Source: Rhodococcus sp. 4CII
Lineage (GTDB): Bacteria; Actinomycetota; Actinomycetes; Mycobacteriales; Mycobacteriaceae
Length of the DNA stretch: 64,000 nt
Assembly (NCBI RefSeq): GCF_014256275.1
Contig: NZ_JACCFE010000002.1
Coordinates: forward strand, 6,083,501-6,147,500
Direction of reading: 5' to 3'
Both the position numbers and the translations under genes were made by a program. Under the pieces are notes generated by a model, which was given only the letters and a program-made list of their open reading frames with translations, had not been told where the DNA came from and did not search any database. Positions 26,789 through 36,098 of the stretch are shown here, piece after piece (positions within the stretch are counted from its first letter, which is position 1; every line of letters begins with the position of its first letter).

Positions 26789-27550
26789 ATGGAGAACTTC
26801 ATGAAGAGAACGGCAATCGTCACCGGCGCGGCGCGGGGTATCGGTGCCGCGGTGGCGAAGAAACTGGCGAGCGACGGTCACGCGGTCGCCGTCCTCGACC
26901 TCGACGAGTCCGCCTGCGCGGCAACGGTGGACGCCATCAAGTCCGTCGGCGGCGAGGCGCTGGCGGTGGGTGCGAACGTCGCCGACGAGGCGTCCGTCGC
27001 CGCGGCCGTCGAGCGGGTAGCGACCGACCTCGGCGCCCCGACGATCCTGATCAACAATGCCGGGATCACCCGCGACAACCTGCTGTTCAAGATGACCGTC
27101 GACGACTGGGACGCGGTGATGAACGTGCACCTGCGCGGCGCGTTCCTGATGTCGCGGGCGGTGCAGCAGCACATGGTCGATGCCGGGTTCGGCCGCATCG
27201 TGAATCTGTCGAGCACCTCCGCGCTCGGCAACCGCGGGCAGGTCAACTATTCCGCGGCCAAGGCCGGGATGCAGGGCTTCACCAAGACTCTCGCCATCGA
27301 GCTGGGCAAGTTCGGCGTCACCGCGAACGCGATCGCGCCCGGGTTCATCGAGACCGAGATGACCGCCGCCACCGCGGAGCGGGTGGGCGTCGGTTTCGCG
27401 GACTTCAAGAAGGCGGCGGCATCGCAGATCCCGGTGAATCGGGTCGGGCAGCCCGAGGACATCGCCAACACGGCGTCGTTCCTGGCCAGTGACGGTGCCG
27501 GATTCGTGTCCGGGCAAGTGATCTACGTGGCCGGCGGACCGAAGGACTGA
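26789..27550 (+). CDS. 3-oxoacyl-ACP/CoA reductase-like SDR
   Basis: A 253-residue FabG-type SDR with VTGAARGIGAAVA near 8-20, NNAGITRDNLLFKM, the YSAAKAGMQGF Tyr/Lys near 152-156 and AIAPGFIETEM. Such enzymes interconvert 3-oxoacyl and 3-hydroxyacyl thioesters with NAD(P)H. It follows the kinase by 10 bases and precedes two acyl-CoA dehydrogenases in the same operon. Confidence 0.9.
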   Translation: MENFMKRTAIVTGAARGIGAAVAKKLASDGHAVAVLDLDESACAATVDAIKSVGGEALAVGANVADEASVAAAVERVATDLGAPTILINNAGITRDNLLFKMTVDDWDAVMNVHLRGAFLMSRAVQQHMVDAGFGRIVNLSSTSALGNRGQVNYSAAKAGMQGFTKTLAIELGKFGVTANAIAPGFIETEMTAATAERVGVGFADFKKAAASQIPVNRVGQPEDIANTASFLASDGAGFVSGQVIYVAGGPKD

Positions 27551-27555
27551 GGAAC

Positions 27556-28746
27556 ATGACCACTGACGAACAGGCGATCGCACGCGATCTCCACGATCGC
27601 GTCGCGACACTCGTCGAGCAGAACGACCTGTCGGATCCGGCCATGTTCCTCGGGGCCCGATTCGACGCGGGCCTCGCGTGGGTCCACTTCCCGCCCGGGC
27701 GGGGCGGTCTCGGTCTGCCGCAGAGCTTCCAGGCGCAGGTCGACGCCGCACTCGAGGCGGCGGGGGCGCCCGGTCCGGAGAAGGGCCGCAACGGAATCGG
27801 ATTGGGCATGGCCGCGCCGACCATCGCCGCGTTCGGCACCGAGGAACAACAGCAGAAATACCTTCGGCCGATCTTCACCGGCGAGCACATCTACTGCCAG
27901 TTGTTCAGCGAACCGGGGGCGGGCTCCGACCTCGCCGCGGTCGCGACACGAGCCGTCCGTGAGGGTGACGGCTGGACGGTCAACGGGCAGAAGGTGTGGA
28001 CGTCGGGGGCGCAGAACGCGCAGATGGCCATCCTCGTGGCCCGGACCGATCCGACGGTCCCCAAGCACGCCGGACTCACCTACTTCCTGTGCGACATGAG
28101 CGACCCCGGCATCGACGTCCGGCCGCTGCGGCAGATCACCGGCGAGGCCGAATTCAACGAGGTGTTCCTCACCGACGTCCACATTCCCGACGCCGACCGG
28201 CTCGGCGACGAGGGACAGGGCTGGAAGGTGGCCACCGCGACCCTCAACAACGAGCGGGTCGCGATCGGCGGTTCCGCGGCCGCCCGCGAGAGCGGCATGA
28301 TCGGACCCGTCGCCCGCGCCTGGCGGGAACACCCCGACCTCCGCGACCCCGCGATGCACGACGAACTGCTCCGGTTGTGGGTCGAGGCGGAGGTCGCCCG
28401 GCTGACCGGGGAACGCCTGCGACAGCAACTGGAGGCCGGTCAGCCCGGCCCGGAGGGATCCGGGCTGAAGCTGGCCTTCGCCCGGCTCGCGCAGACCATT
28501 TCGGGTTTCGACATCGAACTCCACGGCGAGGCCGGGTTGCGGTACGACGACTGGACCATGCGCCGCCCCGACAAGGTCGACTTCACCGGACGCGAACCGG
28601 GCTACCGGTACCTGCGCGCGAAAGGCAACTCGATCGAGGGCGGCACGTCCGAGATCCTGCGCAACGTCATCGCAGAACGCGTCCTCGGTCTCCCGCCGGA
28701 GCACCGCGTCGACAAGGACATCGCCTGGAAGGACCTGCCCCGATGA
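27556..28746 (+). CDS. Acyl-CoA dehydrogenase
   Basis: A 396-residue flavoprotein of the acyl-CoA dehydrogenase family. YCQLFSEPGAGSDLA near 114-128 is the flavin/substrate signature and KGNSIEGGTSEILRN near the C-terminus the second. It lies five bases after the FabG-like gene and overlaps the next acyl-CoA dehydrogenase by four bases. The pair resembles steroid/branched-chain FadE heterotetramers, where the two subunits share active-site duties (inference). Confidence 0.92.
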   Translation: MTTDEQAIARDLHDRVATLVEQNDLSDPAMFLGARFDAGLAWVHFPPGRGGLGLPQSFQAQVDAALEAAGAPGPEKGRNGIGLGMAAPTIAAFGTEEQQQKYLRPIFTGEHIYCQLFSEPGAGSDLAAVATRAVREGDGWTVNGQKVWTSGAQNAQMAILVARTDPTVPKHAGLTYFLCDMSDPGIDVRPLRQITGEAEFNEVFLTDVHIPDADRLGDEGQGWKVATATLNNERVAIGGSAAARESGMIGPVARAWREHPDLRDPAMHDELLRLWVEAEVARLTGERLRQQLEAGQPGPEGSGLKLAFARLAQTISGFDIELHGEAGLRYDDWTMRRPDKVDFTGREPGYRYLRAKGNSIEGGTSEILRNVIAERVLGLPPEHRVDKDIAWKDLPR

Positions 28747-29843
28747 GCACCGCAGATCTGCTGTACTCCGACACGGAGGACGCCCTGCGCGACTCCGTCC
28801 GCCGCCTCCTCGCCGACCGTTGTCCACCCGAACTGGTGGTCGGGGCATACGACCGGGCGCCTGCCGACTTCTCCGGAGTGTGGAAATCCCTCGCCGTCGA
28901 ACTCGGACTCGCGGGACTGCTCGTCCCCGAGGACCTGGGCGGCGCCGGAGCGAGCGCCCGCGAGGCCGCGGTGGTCATGGAGGAGATCGGACGCGCCGTC
29001 GCGCCCGTCCCGTATCTGTCCAGCGCCGTCCTCGCGACGGTCGCGCTGCTGAAGGCGGGAGACACGCGCACCGTCGGCGCGCTCGCCGACGGGACGACCA
29101 CCGGTGCCCTCACGGTCGGGCTCGCGACCGCACCGGGCCGGTTCACCCCGACCGTGCGCCGGGACGGCGACCGTCTGACCGGCACCGTCACCAGTGTCGC
29201 GGGTGTGTCGGAGGCCGACCTCCTGATCGTGCCCGCCGTGGGTCCCGGCGGACTCGAACTGCACACGGTGCCCGCGGGCACCGCCGGCGTCACCGTCACA
29301 CCGGTACTCGCGCTCGACATGACCCGGCCCCTGTCGGATGTCGCGTTCGACGGCGCCGCGTCCACCCGCATCGACGACGGCGACGCCGCGGCAGCGGTCC
29401 GTGAGGCGCTCGTCGTCGGCGCCGCCCTGCTCGCATCCGAGCAACTCGGACTCGCGCAGTGGTGCTTCGAGACGACCCTCGCGTACGTCAAGGACCGCAC
29501 GCAGTTCGGCCGGGCCGTCGGTTCGTTCCAGGCGATCAAGCACCGACTCGCCGACCTGTGGCTCGAGGTCACCTCCGCGGCCGCCGCCGCCCGCTACGCC
29601 GCGGACACCGCTGCCCGCGGCGACGCGGACGCCGAGGTCGCCGCTGCCGTCGCACAGGCCTACTGCAGCGACGTCGCGGTCCACGCCGCCGAGGAGTGCG
29701 TCCAGTTGCACGGGGGAATCGGCATGACCTGGGAATACCCGGCCCACCTGTACCTGAAGAGAGCGAAGAGCGATCAACTCGCGCTGGGCACCGCGTACCG
29801 GCACCGCGCGCACCTGGCCGGACTGATCGACCTGCCCGCGTAA
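28743..29843 (+). CDS. Acyl-CoA dehydrogenase (second of a pair)
   Basis: A 366-residue acyl-CoA dehydrogenase, shorter and more diverged than its neighbour. The central FAD/substrate signature is degenerate, but the C-terminal RTQFGRAVGSFQAIKHRLAD and CVQLHGGIGMTWEYP remain. ATG 28743 overlaps the previous stop (ATGA). The tight coupling of a canonical and a diverged subunit fits the alpha2beta2 FadE arrangement known in actinobacterial sterol side-chain degradation. Confidence 0.9.
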   Translation: MSTADLLYSDTEDALRDSVRRLLADRCPPELVVGAYDRAPADFSGVWKSLAVELGLAGLLVPEDLGGAGASAREAAVVMEEIGRAVAPVPYLSSAVLATVALLKAGDTRTVGALADGTTTGALTVGLATAPGRFTPTVRRDGDRLTGTVTSVAGVSEADLLIVPAVGPGGLELHTVPAGTAGVTVTPVLALDMTRPLSDVAFDGAASTRIDDGDAAAAVREALVVGAALLASEQLGLAQWCFETTLAYVKDRTQFGRAVGSFQAIKHRLADLWLEVTSAAAAARYAADTAARGDADAEVAAAVAQAYCSDVAVHAAEECVQLHGGIGMTWEYPAHLYLKRAKSDQLALGTAYRHRAHLAGLIDLPA

Positions 29844-29878
29844 CCGAACCCGCACCACCGACAGTCAGGAAGCAATAC

Positions 29879-30862
29879 ATGAAGGCATGGCGTGTCCACG
29901 AACTCGGCGAACCACGCAGCGCGCTGCAACTCGAGGAGGTCCCGGACCCGACAGCCGGTCCCGGCCAGGTACTGGTCAGGGTTCTGGCCGCGCCGGCCAA
30001 CTTCCCCGACGTCCTGCTGTGCCGGGGCGAGTACCAGATCACGCCACCGCTGCCGTTCACACCCGGCGTCGAACTGTGCGGCGAGGTGGTGGCGGTCGGC
30101 GACGGCGTCACCCGCTTCGCCGTCGGCGAGCGGGTGATCGGCAACCCGAACCTGCCCGGCGGCGGATTCGCCGAGATGGCCGTGATGGATGAGGTCAACA
30201 CGTTCGCCGCCCCGTCCGCACTCGACGACGCCGAGGCGTCGGCGCTGAGCATCGGCTACCAGACGAGCTGGTTCGCCCTTCACCGCCGCACCCGGTTGCA
30301 GCCCGGCGAGACACTGCTCGTGCACGCCGCCGCGGGCGGAGTGGGCAGCGCCGCAGTGCAATTGGGCAAGGCCGCGGGCGCGAAGGTGATCGGCGTGGTC
30401 GGCGGCCCCGACAAGGTCGAGTACTGCCGCAGGCTGGGAGCGGATCTGGTGATCGACCGGCGCACCGACGATTTCGTTCCGCTCGTGAAGGAATTCACCG
30501 GCGGACGCGGAGCGGACGTCGTCTACGACCCGGTCGGCGGCGACGCCTACACCAAGTCCACCAAATGCATCGCCTTCGAAGGCCGGATCCTGATCATCGG
30601 CTTCGCCGGCGGCACCATCCCGACACCCGGCCTCAACCACGCCCTGATCAAGAACTACTCGATCATCGGACTGCACTGGGGCCTGTACAAGCAGTACAAC
30701 CAGCAGGCGATCGACGACTGCCACGAGGAACTCACGCGCCTCGCCGACTCCGGTGCCATCAGGCCGCTCGTCAGCGAACGACTGTCGCTCGCGGACGTGG
30801 CCGACGGCCTCGGCCGGCTCGGGGACGGCAGTACCGTCGGCCGCCTCGTCTTCCAACCCTGA
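29879..30862 (+). CDS. NADPH:quinone oxidoreductase-type MDR protein
   Basis: A 327-residue medium-chain reductase of the quinone-oxidoreductase branch, without a structural zinc loop. It shows GxxxG nucleotide motifs in LVHAAAGGVGSAAVQLGKAAGAKVIG near 143-168 and FTPGVELCGEVVAVG near 60-74. ATG 29879 follows the dehydrogenase after 35 bases with an AGGAAG ribosome site. It probably reduces an enone or enoyl intermediate; substrate unknown. Confidence 0.88.
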   Translation: MKAWRVHELGEPRSALQLEEVPDPTAGPGQVLVRVLAAPANFPDVLLCRGEYQITPPLPFTPGVELCGEVVAVGDGVTRFAVGERVIGNPNLPGGGFAEMAVMDEVNTFAAPSALDDAEASALSIGYQTSWFALHRRTRLQPGETLLVHAAAGGVGSAAVQLGKAAGAKVIGVVGGPDKVEYCRRLGADLVIDRRTDDFVPLVKEFTGGRGADVVYDPVGGDAYTKSTKCIAFEGRILIIGFAGGTIPTPGLNHALIKNYSIIGLHWGLYKQYNQQAIDDCHEELTRLADSGAIRPLVSERLSLADVADGLGRLGDGSTVGRLVFQP

Positions 30863-30873
30863 AAGGAACGCAC

Positions 30874-31662
30874 ATGGATGCCGGGTCACTGTTCGACGTC
30901 ACGGGCAAGACCGTGGTGGTCACCGGGGGTTCGCGGGGCATAGGCCGGATGATCGCGGAGGGATTCGTCCAGTCCGGGGCCACGGTCGTCATCTCCGCAC
31001 GCAAGGCCGAGGCATGCGAGAAGGCCGCCGCCGAACTGTCGGCCCAGGGGCCGGGGACGTGCCACGCGCACCCCGCCGACCTGTCGACCGAGGAGGGGAT
31101 CGCCGGCCTCGTCGCACGGGTCGGCGAGCTGTCGCCCCGGCTCGACGTCCTCGTCAACAACGCCGGCGCGACGTGGGGTGCGCCGATCGACGAGTTCCCC
31201 GCAGGCGGATTCGACAAGATCTTCGACATCAACGTCAAGGGCGTGTTCCTGCTCACCCAGGCCCTGCTGCCGAATCTGCGGGCCGCGGCGACGGACGGCG
31301 ACCCGGCCCGGGTGATCAACATCGGATCGATCGACGGACTCGTCGTGTCCGGCACCGACAACTTCTCCTACGGGGCGAGCAAGGCCGCGGTCCACCTGCT
31401 CACCCGCAAGCTCGCCGCGACACTCGCTGCCGAGCGGATCACCGTCAATGCCATTGCGCCGGGACCGTTCCCGAGCAAGATGATGGCCTTCATCCTGGAC
31501 GACCCGGAGCGCAAGGACGCGATCGAGGGTTCCGTTCCGCTCGGCCGCGTCGGCACACCGGAGGACGCCGCGGGCACCGCGATCTTCCTGTCCTCACGTG
31601 CCGGGGCGTACCTCACCGGAACCGTGATCCCCGTGGACGGCGGGATGTCGGGAACACGCTGA
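30874..31662 (+). CDS. SDR family oxidoreductase
   Basis: A 262-residue SDR with VTGGSRGIGRMIA near 17-29, VNNAGATWG, the YGASKAAVHLL Tyr/Lys near 160-165 and PVDGGMS at the end. AAAGGAACG precedes ATG 30874. It belongs to the gluconate-5-dehydrogenase/RhlG-like branch. Penultimate gene of the long operon. Confidence 0.88.
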   Translation: MDAGSLFDVTGKTVVVTGGSRGIGRMIAEGFVQSGATVVISARKAEACEKAAAELSAQGPGTCHAHPADLSTEEGIAGLVARVGELSPRLDVLVNNAGATWGAPIDEFPAGGFDKIFDINVKGVFLLTQALLPNLRAAATDGDPARVINIGSIDGLVVSGTDNFSYGASKAAVHLLTRKLAATLAAERITVNAIAPGPFPSKMMAFILDDPERKDAIEGSVPLGRVGTPEDAAGTAIFLSSRAGAYLTGTVIPVDGGMSGTR

Positions 31663-31716
31663 ACAACCGGTCAACCAGTCGGAACACGGAAGCGAGCGAG
31701 AGGCGGTACGGCGGCG

Positions 31717-33375
31717 ATGAGCTGGTACGACGACAGGCCCTGGATGGACCGGTACGACGAGAGAACGCGTGCGGTGGGGGAGATTCCCGCACGGACGGCG
31801 CTCGACGTGTTCGCCGCCGCGGTCCGGTCCGCCCCGGACGGGCCCGCGATCCGGTACCTCGGCGGCACCCTGAGTTACCGCGAGGTCGACGAACTCAGCG
31901 ACGGTCTGGCCGCGTACCTCGTGGAGAACGGATTCGGGGCAGGGGATCGGCTGGCGATCTGCCTGCAGAACGTCCCGCAGTTCGTGCTGGCGTTGATCGG
32001 CACGTGGAAGGCCGGGGGTACCGTCGTCCCGCTGAACCCGATGTACCGGGACGAACTCGCCCACATCCTCACCGACGCCGGAGTCACCGCGATCGTGTGC
32101 AGCGAGAACGCGTGGGCCGAGCGGGTGGGGGAGCGGGCCGCCGCCGCGGGCGTGCGGATCGCGGTGACCGCCTGCGAACTCGACATCCAGACCTCCGACG
32201 ACGCGCGCCTCTTCGGGGGCGTGACGCGGGTCCGCAGCGCGGGTGTGCCCGACCTGCTGGAGGTGGCCCGGGCACGCGCCGGCTCGGGCGTGCCCGATCC
32301 CGGTCTGGTTCCGGATGACATCGCGCTCGTGTCCTACACGTCCGGAACGAGTGGAGTTCCCAAGGGAGCGACCAACACCCACCGGAATCTCACCGTCAAC
32401 TGCGCGATCCTGCGCCTGTACGAGGACAAACCCGCCGGCTCGCCGATCTTCGCGCTCGCGCCGCTGTTCCACATCACGGGCATGGTGTGCCAGCTGCTCA
32501 CCGCGATCGACCTGGCGTCACCGCTGATCCTCGCGTACCGGTTCGAGGCCGGGGTCGTGCTCGATGCCCTCGAGCGTGAGCGGCCGGTGTTCATGGTCGG
32601 CCCGTCCACCGCCTACATGGCGCTGATGGCCCACCCCGATTTCTCCGGTGCACGCTTCGCCTCACTGGAGGCCGTGATGTCCGGCGGCGCCCCACTGCCA
32701 CCTGCCATCGTCGAACGCTTCCGCGAGCTGACCGGAAAATACATCCGCAACGGCTACGGGCTCACCGAGACCAGCGCACCGTGTGTCGTCGTCCCGCCCG
32801 GTCTCGAGGCCCCGGTCGATCCGACCTCCGGCACCCTGGCGATCGGCCTGCCCCTGCCCTCCGCCGTGATCCGGATCGTGGGGGAAGACGGTGACGACCT
32901 CGCGCCCCTCGAAGTGGGGGAGATCGTCGTCGACGGACCGATGGTCGTGCCCGCGTACTGGAACAAACCCGACGCGACGGCGCAGTCGCTGCCCGGCGGC
33001 CGGTTGCTGACCGGTGACGTGGGATTCATGGACGCCGACGGCTGGGTGTACGTCGTCGACCGCAAGAAGGACATGATCAACGCGTCCGGGTTCAAGGTGT
33101 GGCCCCGCGAGGTCGAGGACGTTCTCTACCAGCATCCCGCGGTCCGGGAGGCGGCCGTCGTCGGCGAACCGGACAGCTACCGGGGCGAAACCGTCGCCGC
33201 GTTCGTCAGCCTCCGCCCCGGCCGGTCGGTGGAGCCGGACGCCCTCGTCGAGTACTGCCGGGAGCGGCTGGCCGGCTACAAGGCGCCGCGGCGGGTCGAG
33301 ATCGTCGGCGAATTGCCCAAGACGGCCAGCGGGAAAATCCTCCGACGCGAAATGCGCCTCAGCACCCCGGCCTGA
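31717..33375 (+). CDS. AMP-dependent acyl-CoA synthetase
   Basis: A 552-residue adenylate-forming ligase: SYTSGTSGVPKGA near 206-218, NGYGLTETSAP, LLTGDVGFMDADGW and the C-terminal LPKTASGKILRRE lysine. It makes acyl-CoA from a free acid and ATP and probably provides the entry thioester for this operon. It is the last gene before the tRNA-integrated element; the distal repeat begins 17 bases after its stop, so the element inserted just beyond this operon. Confidence 0.92.
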   Translation: MSWYDDRPWMDRYDERTRAVGEIPARTALDVFAAAVRSAPDGPAIRYLGGTLSYREVDELSDGLAAYLVENGFGAGDRLAICLQNVPQFVLALIGTWKAGGTVVPLNPMYRDELAHILTDAGVTAIVCSENAWAERVGERAAAAGVRIAVTACELDIQTSDDARLFGGVTRVRSAGVPDLLEVARARAGSGVPDPGLVPDDIALVSYTSGTSGVPKGATNTHRNLTVNCAILRLYEDKPAGSPIFALAPLFHITGMVCQLLTAIDLASPLILAYRFEAGVVLDALERERPVFMVGPSTAYMALMAHPDFSGARFASLEAVMSGGAPLPPAIVERFRELTGKYIRNGYGLTETSAPCVVVPPGLEAPVDPTSGTLAIGLPLPSAVIRIVGEDGDDLAPLEVGEIVVDGPMVVPAYWNKPDATAQSLPGGRLLTGDVGFMDADGWVYVVDRKKDMINASGFKVWPREVEDVLYQHPAVREAAVVGEPDSYRGETVAAFVSLRPGRSVEPDALVEYCRERLAGYKAPRRVEIVGELPKTASGKILRREMRLSTPA

Positions 33376-33392
33376 AACCCGCCGCCGTCCCG

Positions 33393-33418
33393 TTCGTGTG
33401 CCCCCGGCAGGATTCGAA
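33393..33418. repeat. Distal att-like repeat, copy of tRNA-Arg 3' end
   Basis: 26 bases identical to 36097-36122, where the sequence runs from just outside the tRNA into its T-arm. The match ends sharply at both sides. With a tyrosine integrase gene starting 144 bases inside, it is the expected far attachment site of an element that entered the tRNA-Arg gene. Confidence 0.85.
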
Positions 33419-33561
33419 ACTCATTCTGCTCGGTGGTGTTTGTATTGGTCAGACGCGTAGAATGCGCTTTGACCAGGACAGATGATCTTTCGCCTCCTCT
33501 GCAGGAAGCCGCACCAGGACGCAGGGGAGCGGACCTGTAATCAACGGTTGATCAACGCCGA

Positions 33562-34644
33562 GTGGTCAGCACGATGGCAGGCAAGCCGAGGAAGACAGCG
33601 AAACGACGCTCGTGGGGCTCCGTCTTCGAACTCAAGTCGGGCAGGTTCCGCGCCACCTATGTCGGTCCGGATCTCGTCCGTTATGCGGCGCCGCACACAT
33701 TCGCCGCCACGATCGACGCGGACGGCTGGCTGTCGAGTGAGCGCCGCAAGATCGATCTCGAAACCTGGAGGCCACCGGGCAGCGAGGACCAGCGCGGCAT
33801 GACCCTGGAGAAGTACGCCGAACGCTGGCTGACCCAGCGCACCCCTAAGCCGCGCACCCGGCAGCTGTACGCCGATCTACTCCGCCTGCGCATCAACCAC
33901 GGTCTTGGTGAGCTGCCGGTGGCCCGGATCACGCCCGCAGCGGTACGCGCCTGGCATGCCGAACTGGAGACCGAGCCGACGCGGAAGGCCCACGCCTATG
34001 CGCTGCTGCATGCCATCCTGCGGACCGCCGTCGAGGACGAGGTGATCCCGTCCAACCCGTGTGTAATCCGGAAGGCGATGCAGACCGGCAGTACTCGGGA
34101 GATCGAACCGCTCTCACCCGACGAGTTGCAGGCGCTGGTGTGGGAGATGCCGAAATCTCTGCGGGCGGCGGTGCTGCTGATGGGTTGGTGTGGCCTGCGG
34201 GTTGGTGAGGTGAAGGCGCTGATGCGGAGGAATATCGGCCCGGATGCCGAGTGGGTGCGCGTCGAGCGGGCTGTGAGCCACCGCAGCGGGCAGACCATGG
34301 TAGACACCCCGAAAACGAGGGCGGGGACTCGCACCGTCGCGGTGCCCCCACACATCAGACCGGCGATCCTGGCGCACCTGGCCGATCTGGACGACGACGA
34401 TCCGTACGCGCTGCTGTTTCCCGGTGCCGCTGGCAGTTTCATTCCCGACTGGGATATCCGCCGACCGTTCAAGCTCGCCGCCGACCGGATCGATAAGCCG
34501 TCGTTGAGGATTCACGACCTCCGGCACACTGGGGCGACGCTGGCGGCTCACGCAGGGGCGACGACGAAGGAACTGATGGGACGACTCGGCTACGTTGAGA
34601 TCGATACCTGCCGACATGAGCCCTCACCTCGTTTGATCGGTTAA
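33562..34644 (+). pseudogene. Tyrosine recombinase/integrase lacking its catalytic Tyr
   Basis: A 360-residue phage-type integrase. It has an N-terminal AP2-like arm domain, a SAM-like core-binding domain at about 80-165 and a catalytic domain with Arg213 (CGLRVGEV), a Lys near 251, His318 and Arg321 (HDLRH). The C-terminus breaks off after GRLGY, where the family has GRLGH and then the nucleophilic Tyr about 25 residues on. The remaining 16 residues match no integrase ending, and the frame stops inside the opposite-strand broken gene. GTG 33562 or ATG 33574 may be the start. It is probably inactive. Confidence 0.8.
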
Positions 34645-34898
34645 ATTAATTCCCCGACCTACTTGGTAAATCGGCATTATCATTCCGGACGTTTCAATGC
34701 TGTCGAAAATGATGTGTTCCGGCACGCCCGCCGATCTCGCCCCGACTACTGCATCCATGGGTTCGCCGGTGAGCTGCCGGTAGGTGTCATACAAACCAGG
34801 ACCGAAACGCGGGTCTGGTGTTCGATGCGCATAAAGCTTTTGAGGACTGCGCACGAGTCCCGCACATGTTCGAGCGCGCGGCGTTGGTCGGCGTTCAT
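34624..34898 (-). pseudogene. Frameshifted small gene, unknown function
   Basis: The minus strand reads MNADQRRALEHVRDSCAVLK from ATG 34898, then the sensible frame continues one base off as KLYAHRTPDPRFGPGLYDTY to a TGA at 34624. Adding one A to the AAAA run near 34846-34849 would join the two into a 91-residue protein. The start overlaps the upstream gene's stop (ATGA). I recognise no domain. A homopolymer sequencing error is an alternative to real decay. Confidence 0.5.
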
Positions 34899-35110
34899 CG
34901 TCGTCGCGGCGATTGCTCCTGCACATTCCCGACGGCTGACATGAGTTCGCGGTTGAGGCGCTGGTAGGTATTCAGCCACGTTTAGTCGACCGGTTCATCG
35001 CGAAGATACGCCGTCAACGACGAGGTGTCCGAATCCAACCATCGGCGCATCTCGGTCGTGCGGTCCTGCGCGTCGTGGAGCAACTGCTCTCGAACGGTCG
35101 AGTTCGTCAC
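34895..35110 (-). pseudogene. Small gene interrupted by an in-frame TAA, unknown function
   Basis: From GTG 35110, behind an AAGGGCG site, the frame reads VTNSTVREQLLHDAQDRT and on to DEPVD, a TAA at 34984-34982, then TWLNTYQRLNRELMSAVGNV to a TGA that overlaps the next start. Both halves look like amphipathic helical protein in one frame, so I read a 71-codon gene with a nonsense change. It may also simply be a 42-residue protein. No domain recognised. Confidence 0.4.
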
Positions 35111-35388
35111 GGTGGTCGCCCTTACGCTTGCCGCTCACCTCAACGCATGCCGTCACTCATTGTGTGGGGACCGCAGCTTGATGTCCGGCGTTTCACCGTC
35201 ACCGGCGGCCGAAGTGATGCGATGTTCACCTGAGGTTCAGCGCCAGATCGCCAATGTGAAGTCTCCTGTGTGGATTGGACAAGGCTGTGGTTGTGGACGA
35301 ACACGGGCCGACCCCGGCGCACAAAGGGCGGTCCTGAGGCCCTGGGCCAGGGTCGACGACTTTAGGCGTTCAAACGCCGGACTTCCGC
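35111..35388. other. Non-coding stretch inside the decayed element
   Basis: No convincing gene on either strand. A plus-strand open frame across 35025-35441 has no family-like sequence and overlaps the broken gene and the secreted-protein gene. Base composition is less GC-rich than the flanks, as in the rest of the element. Confidence 0.4.
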
Positions 35389-35862
35389 TCAGCCGATTGG
35401 CAAGCAGATCGAGCCGAGATTTAGTCCCATTCCCACGTTAACGGTCAGGTTTGCAGACGTTGAGGCATCGAAGCCAGCGGCTCCGTTGAATTTTGCGCTG
35501 ATAACGTGCGCACCTGTTGTGCTGAAGGTGTGGTTGACGCTGGCGGTGCCGTCCGCCTTGACTGCCGCTGCGGCCCCGATCGCCACCGTGCCGTCCCTGA
35601 ACTGCACTGTGCCGCCCACGGGTGTGGGCGTAACCTTCGCGTTCAGCGTGACCTGACAGGTGGTCGCTGCTGTGCCCTGCACGGACACCGTGGTCGCGGT
35701 AACAACTGCGGCGGCGGGTGCGGCCGCGAGGACCATCGCTGTGGCAGCGGCTCCCAGTGTGAACGTTGCCGCTCTCAGCCGTGGCGCTCGTCTCCGTCGA
35801 ACTTGCGTTCCCTGGCCTGTCGATCCCGGTGAATTGGACGTTGGACTTCCGAATGTGATCAT
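35389..35862 (-). CDS. Small secreted protein with one Ig-like repeat domain
   Basis: A 157-residue protein. Residues 1-50 form a long basic, Tat-like leader: RRRRAPRLR, then the hydrophobic stretch TLGAAATAMVLAAAPAAA ending in an AxA cleavage site. The mature part reads TLNAKVTPTPVGGTVQFRDG and on to ANLTVNV, a single bacterial Ig-like (Big_3/5 type) domain. ATG 35862 is preceded by AAAAGGAG, so the upstream in-frame ATG is rejected. It lies in the tRNA-integrated element as its only intact-looking cargo. Cell-surface or adhesion role is inferred. Confidence 0.72.
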   Translation of the reverse strand: MITFGSPTSNSPGSTGQGTQVRRRRAPRLRAATFTLGAAATAMVLAAAPAAAVVTATTVSVQGTAATTCQVTLNAKVTPTPVGGTVQFRDGTVAIGAAAAVKADGTASVNHTFSTTGAHVISAKFNGAAGFDASTSANLTVNVGMGLNLGSICLPIG

Positions 35863-36053
35863 GACCGCACTCCTTTTCGATTCGCGCTCTGGATGAAACG
35901 CGAAGCGGACGACCACGCCATCCAACATCCCCGACGGCCGCCCGGGCCGCTAGATTTGACGCTACTCGGGGCAGGGAATCGTCATCAATACCCCAAACCG
36001 ACCGTTCGGCGCGCGGCTCTGAGGGGGACGGCGATGATCACCGGATAGTCAAC

Positions 36054-36098
36054 GGGCAGGTCAGCGACTCAGCAAAACAGCCTCTGACCTGCCCTTTT
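36054..36098 (+). terminator. Rho-independent terminator at the element edge
   Basis: GGGCAGGTCAG (36054-36064) pairs with CTGACCTGCCC (36084-36094), an 11-base perfect stem followed by TTTT. As plus-strand RNA it would end transcripts leaving the element toward the tRNA. On the minus strand the hairpin lies just past the tRNA 3' end. Confidence 0.75.

Noticed and set aside
34663..34944. A 93-codon plus-strand frame
   Set aside because: It is antisense to the frameshifted gene, whose two halves read as a sensible protein when one base is restored.
35025..35441. A 138-codon plus-strand frame in the integrated element
   Set aside because: No family-like sequence, no ribosome site, and it overlaps two better-supported minus-strand genes.
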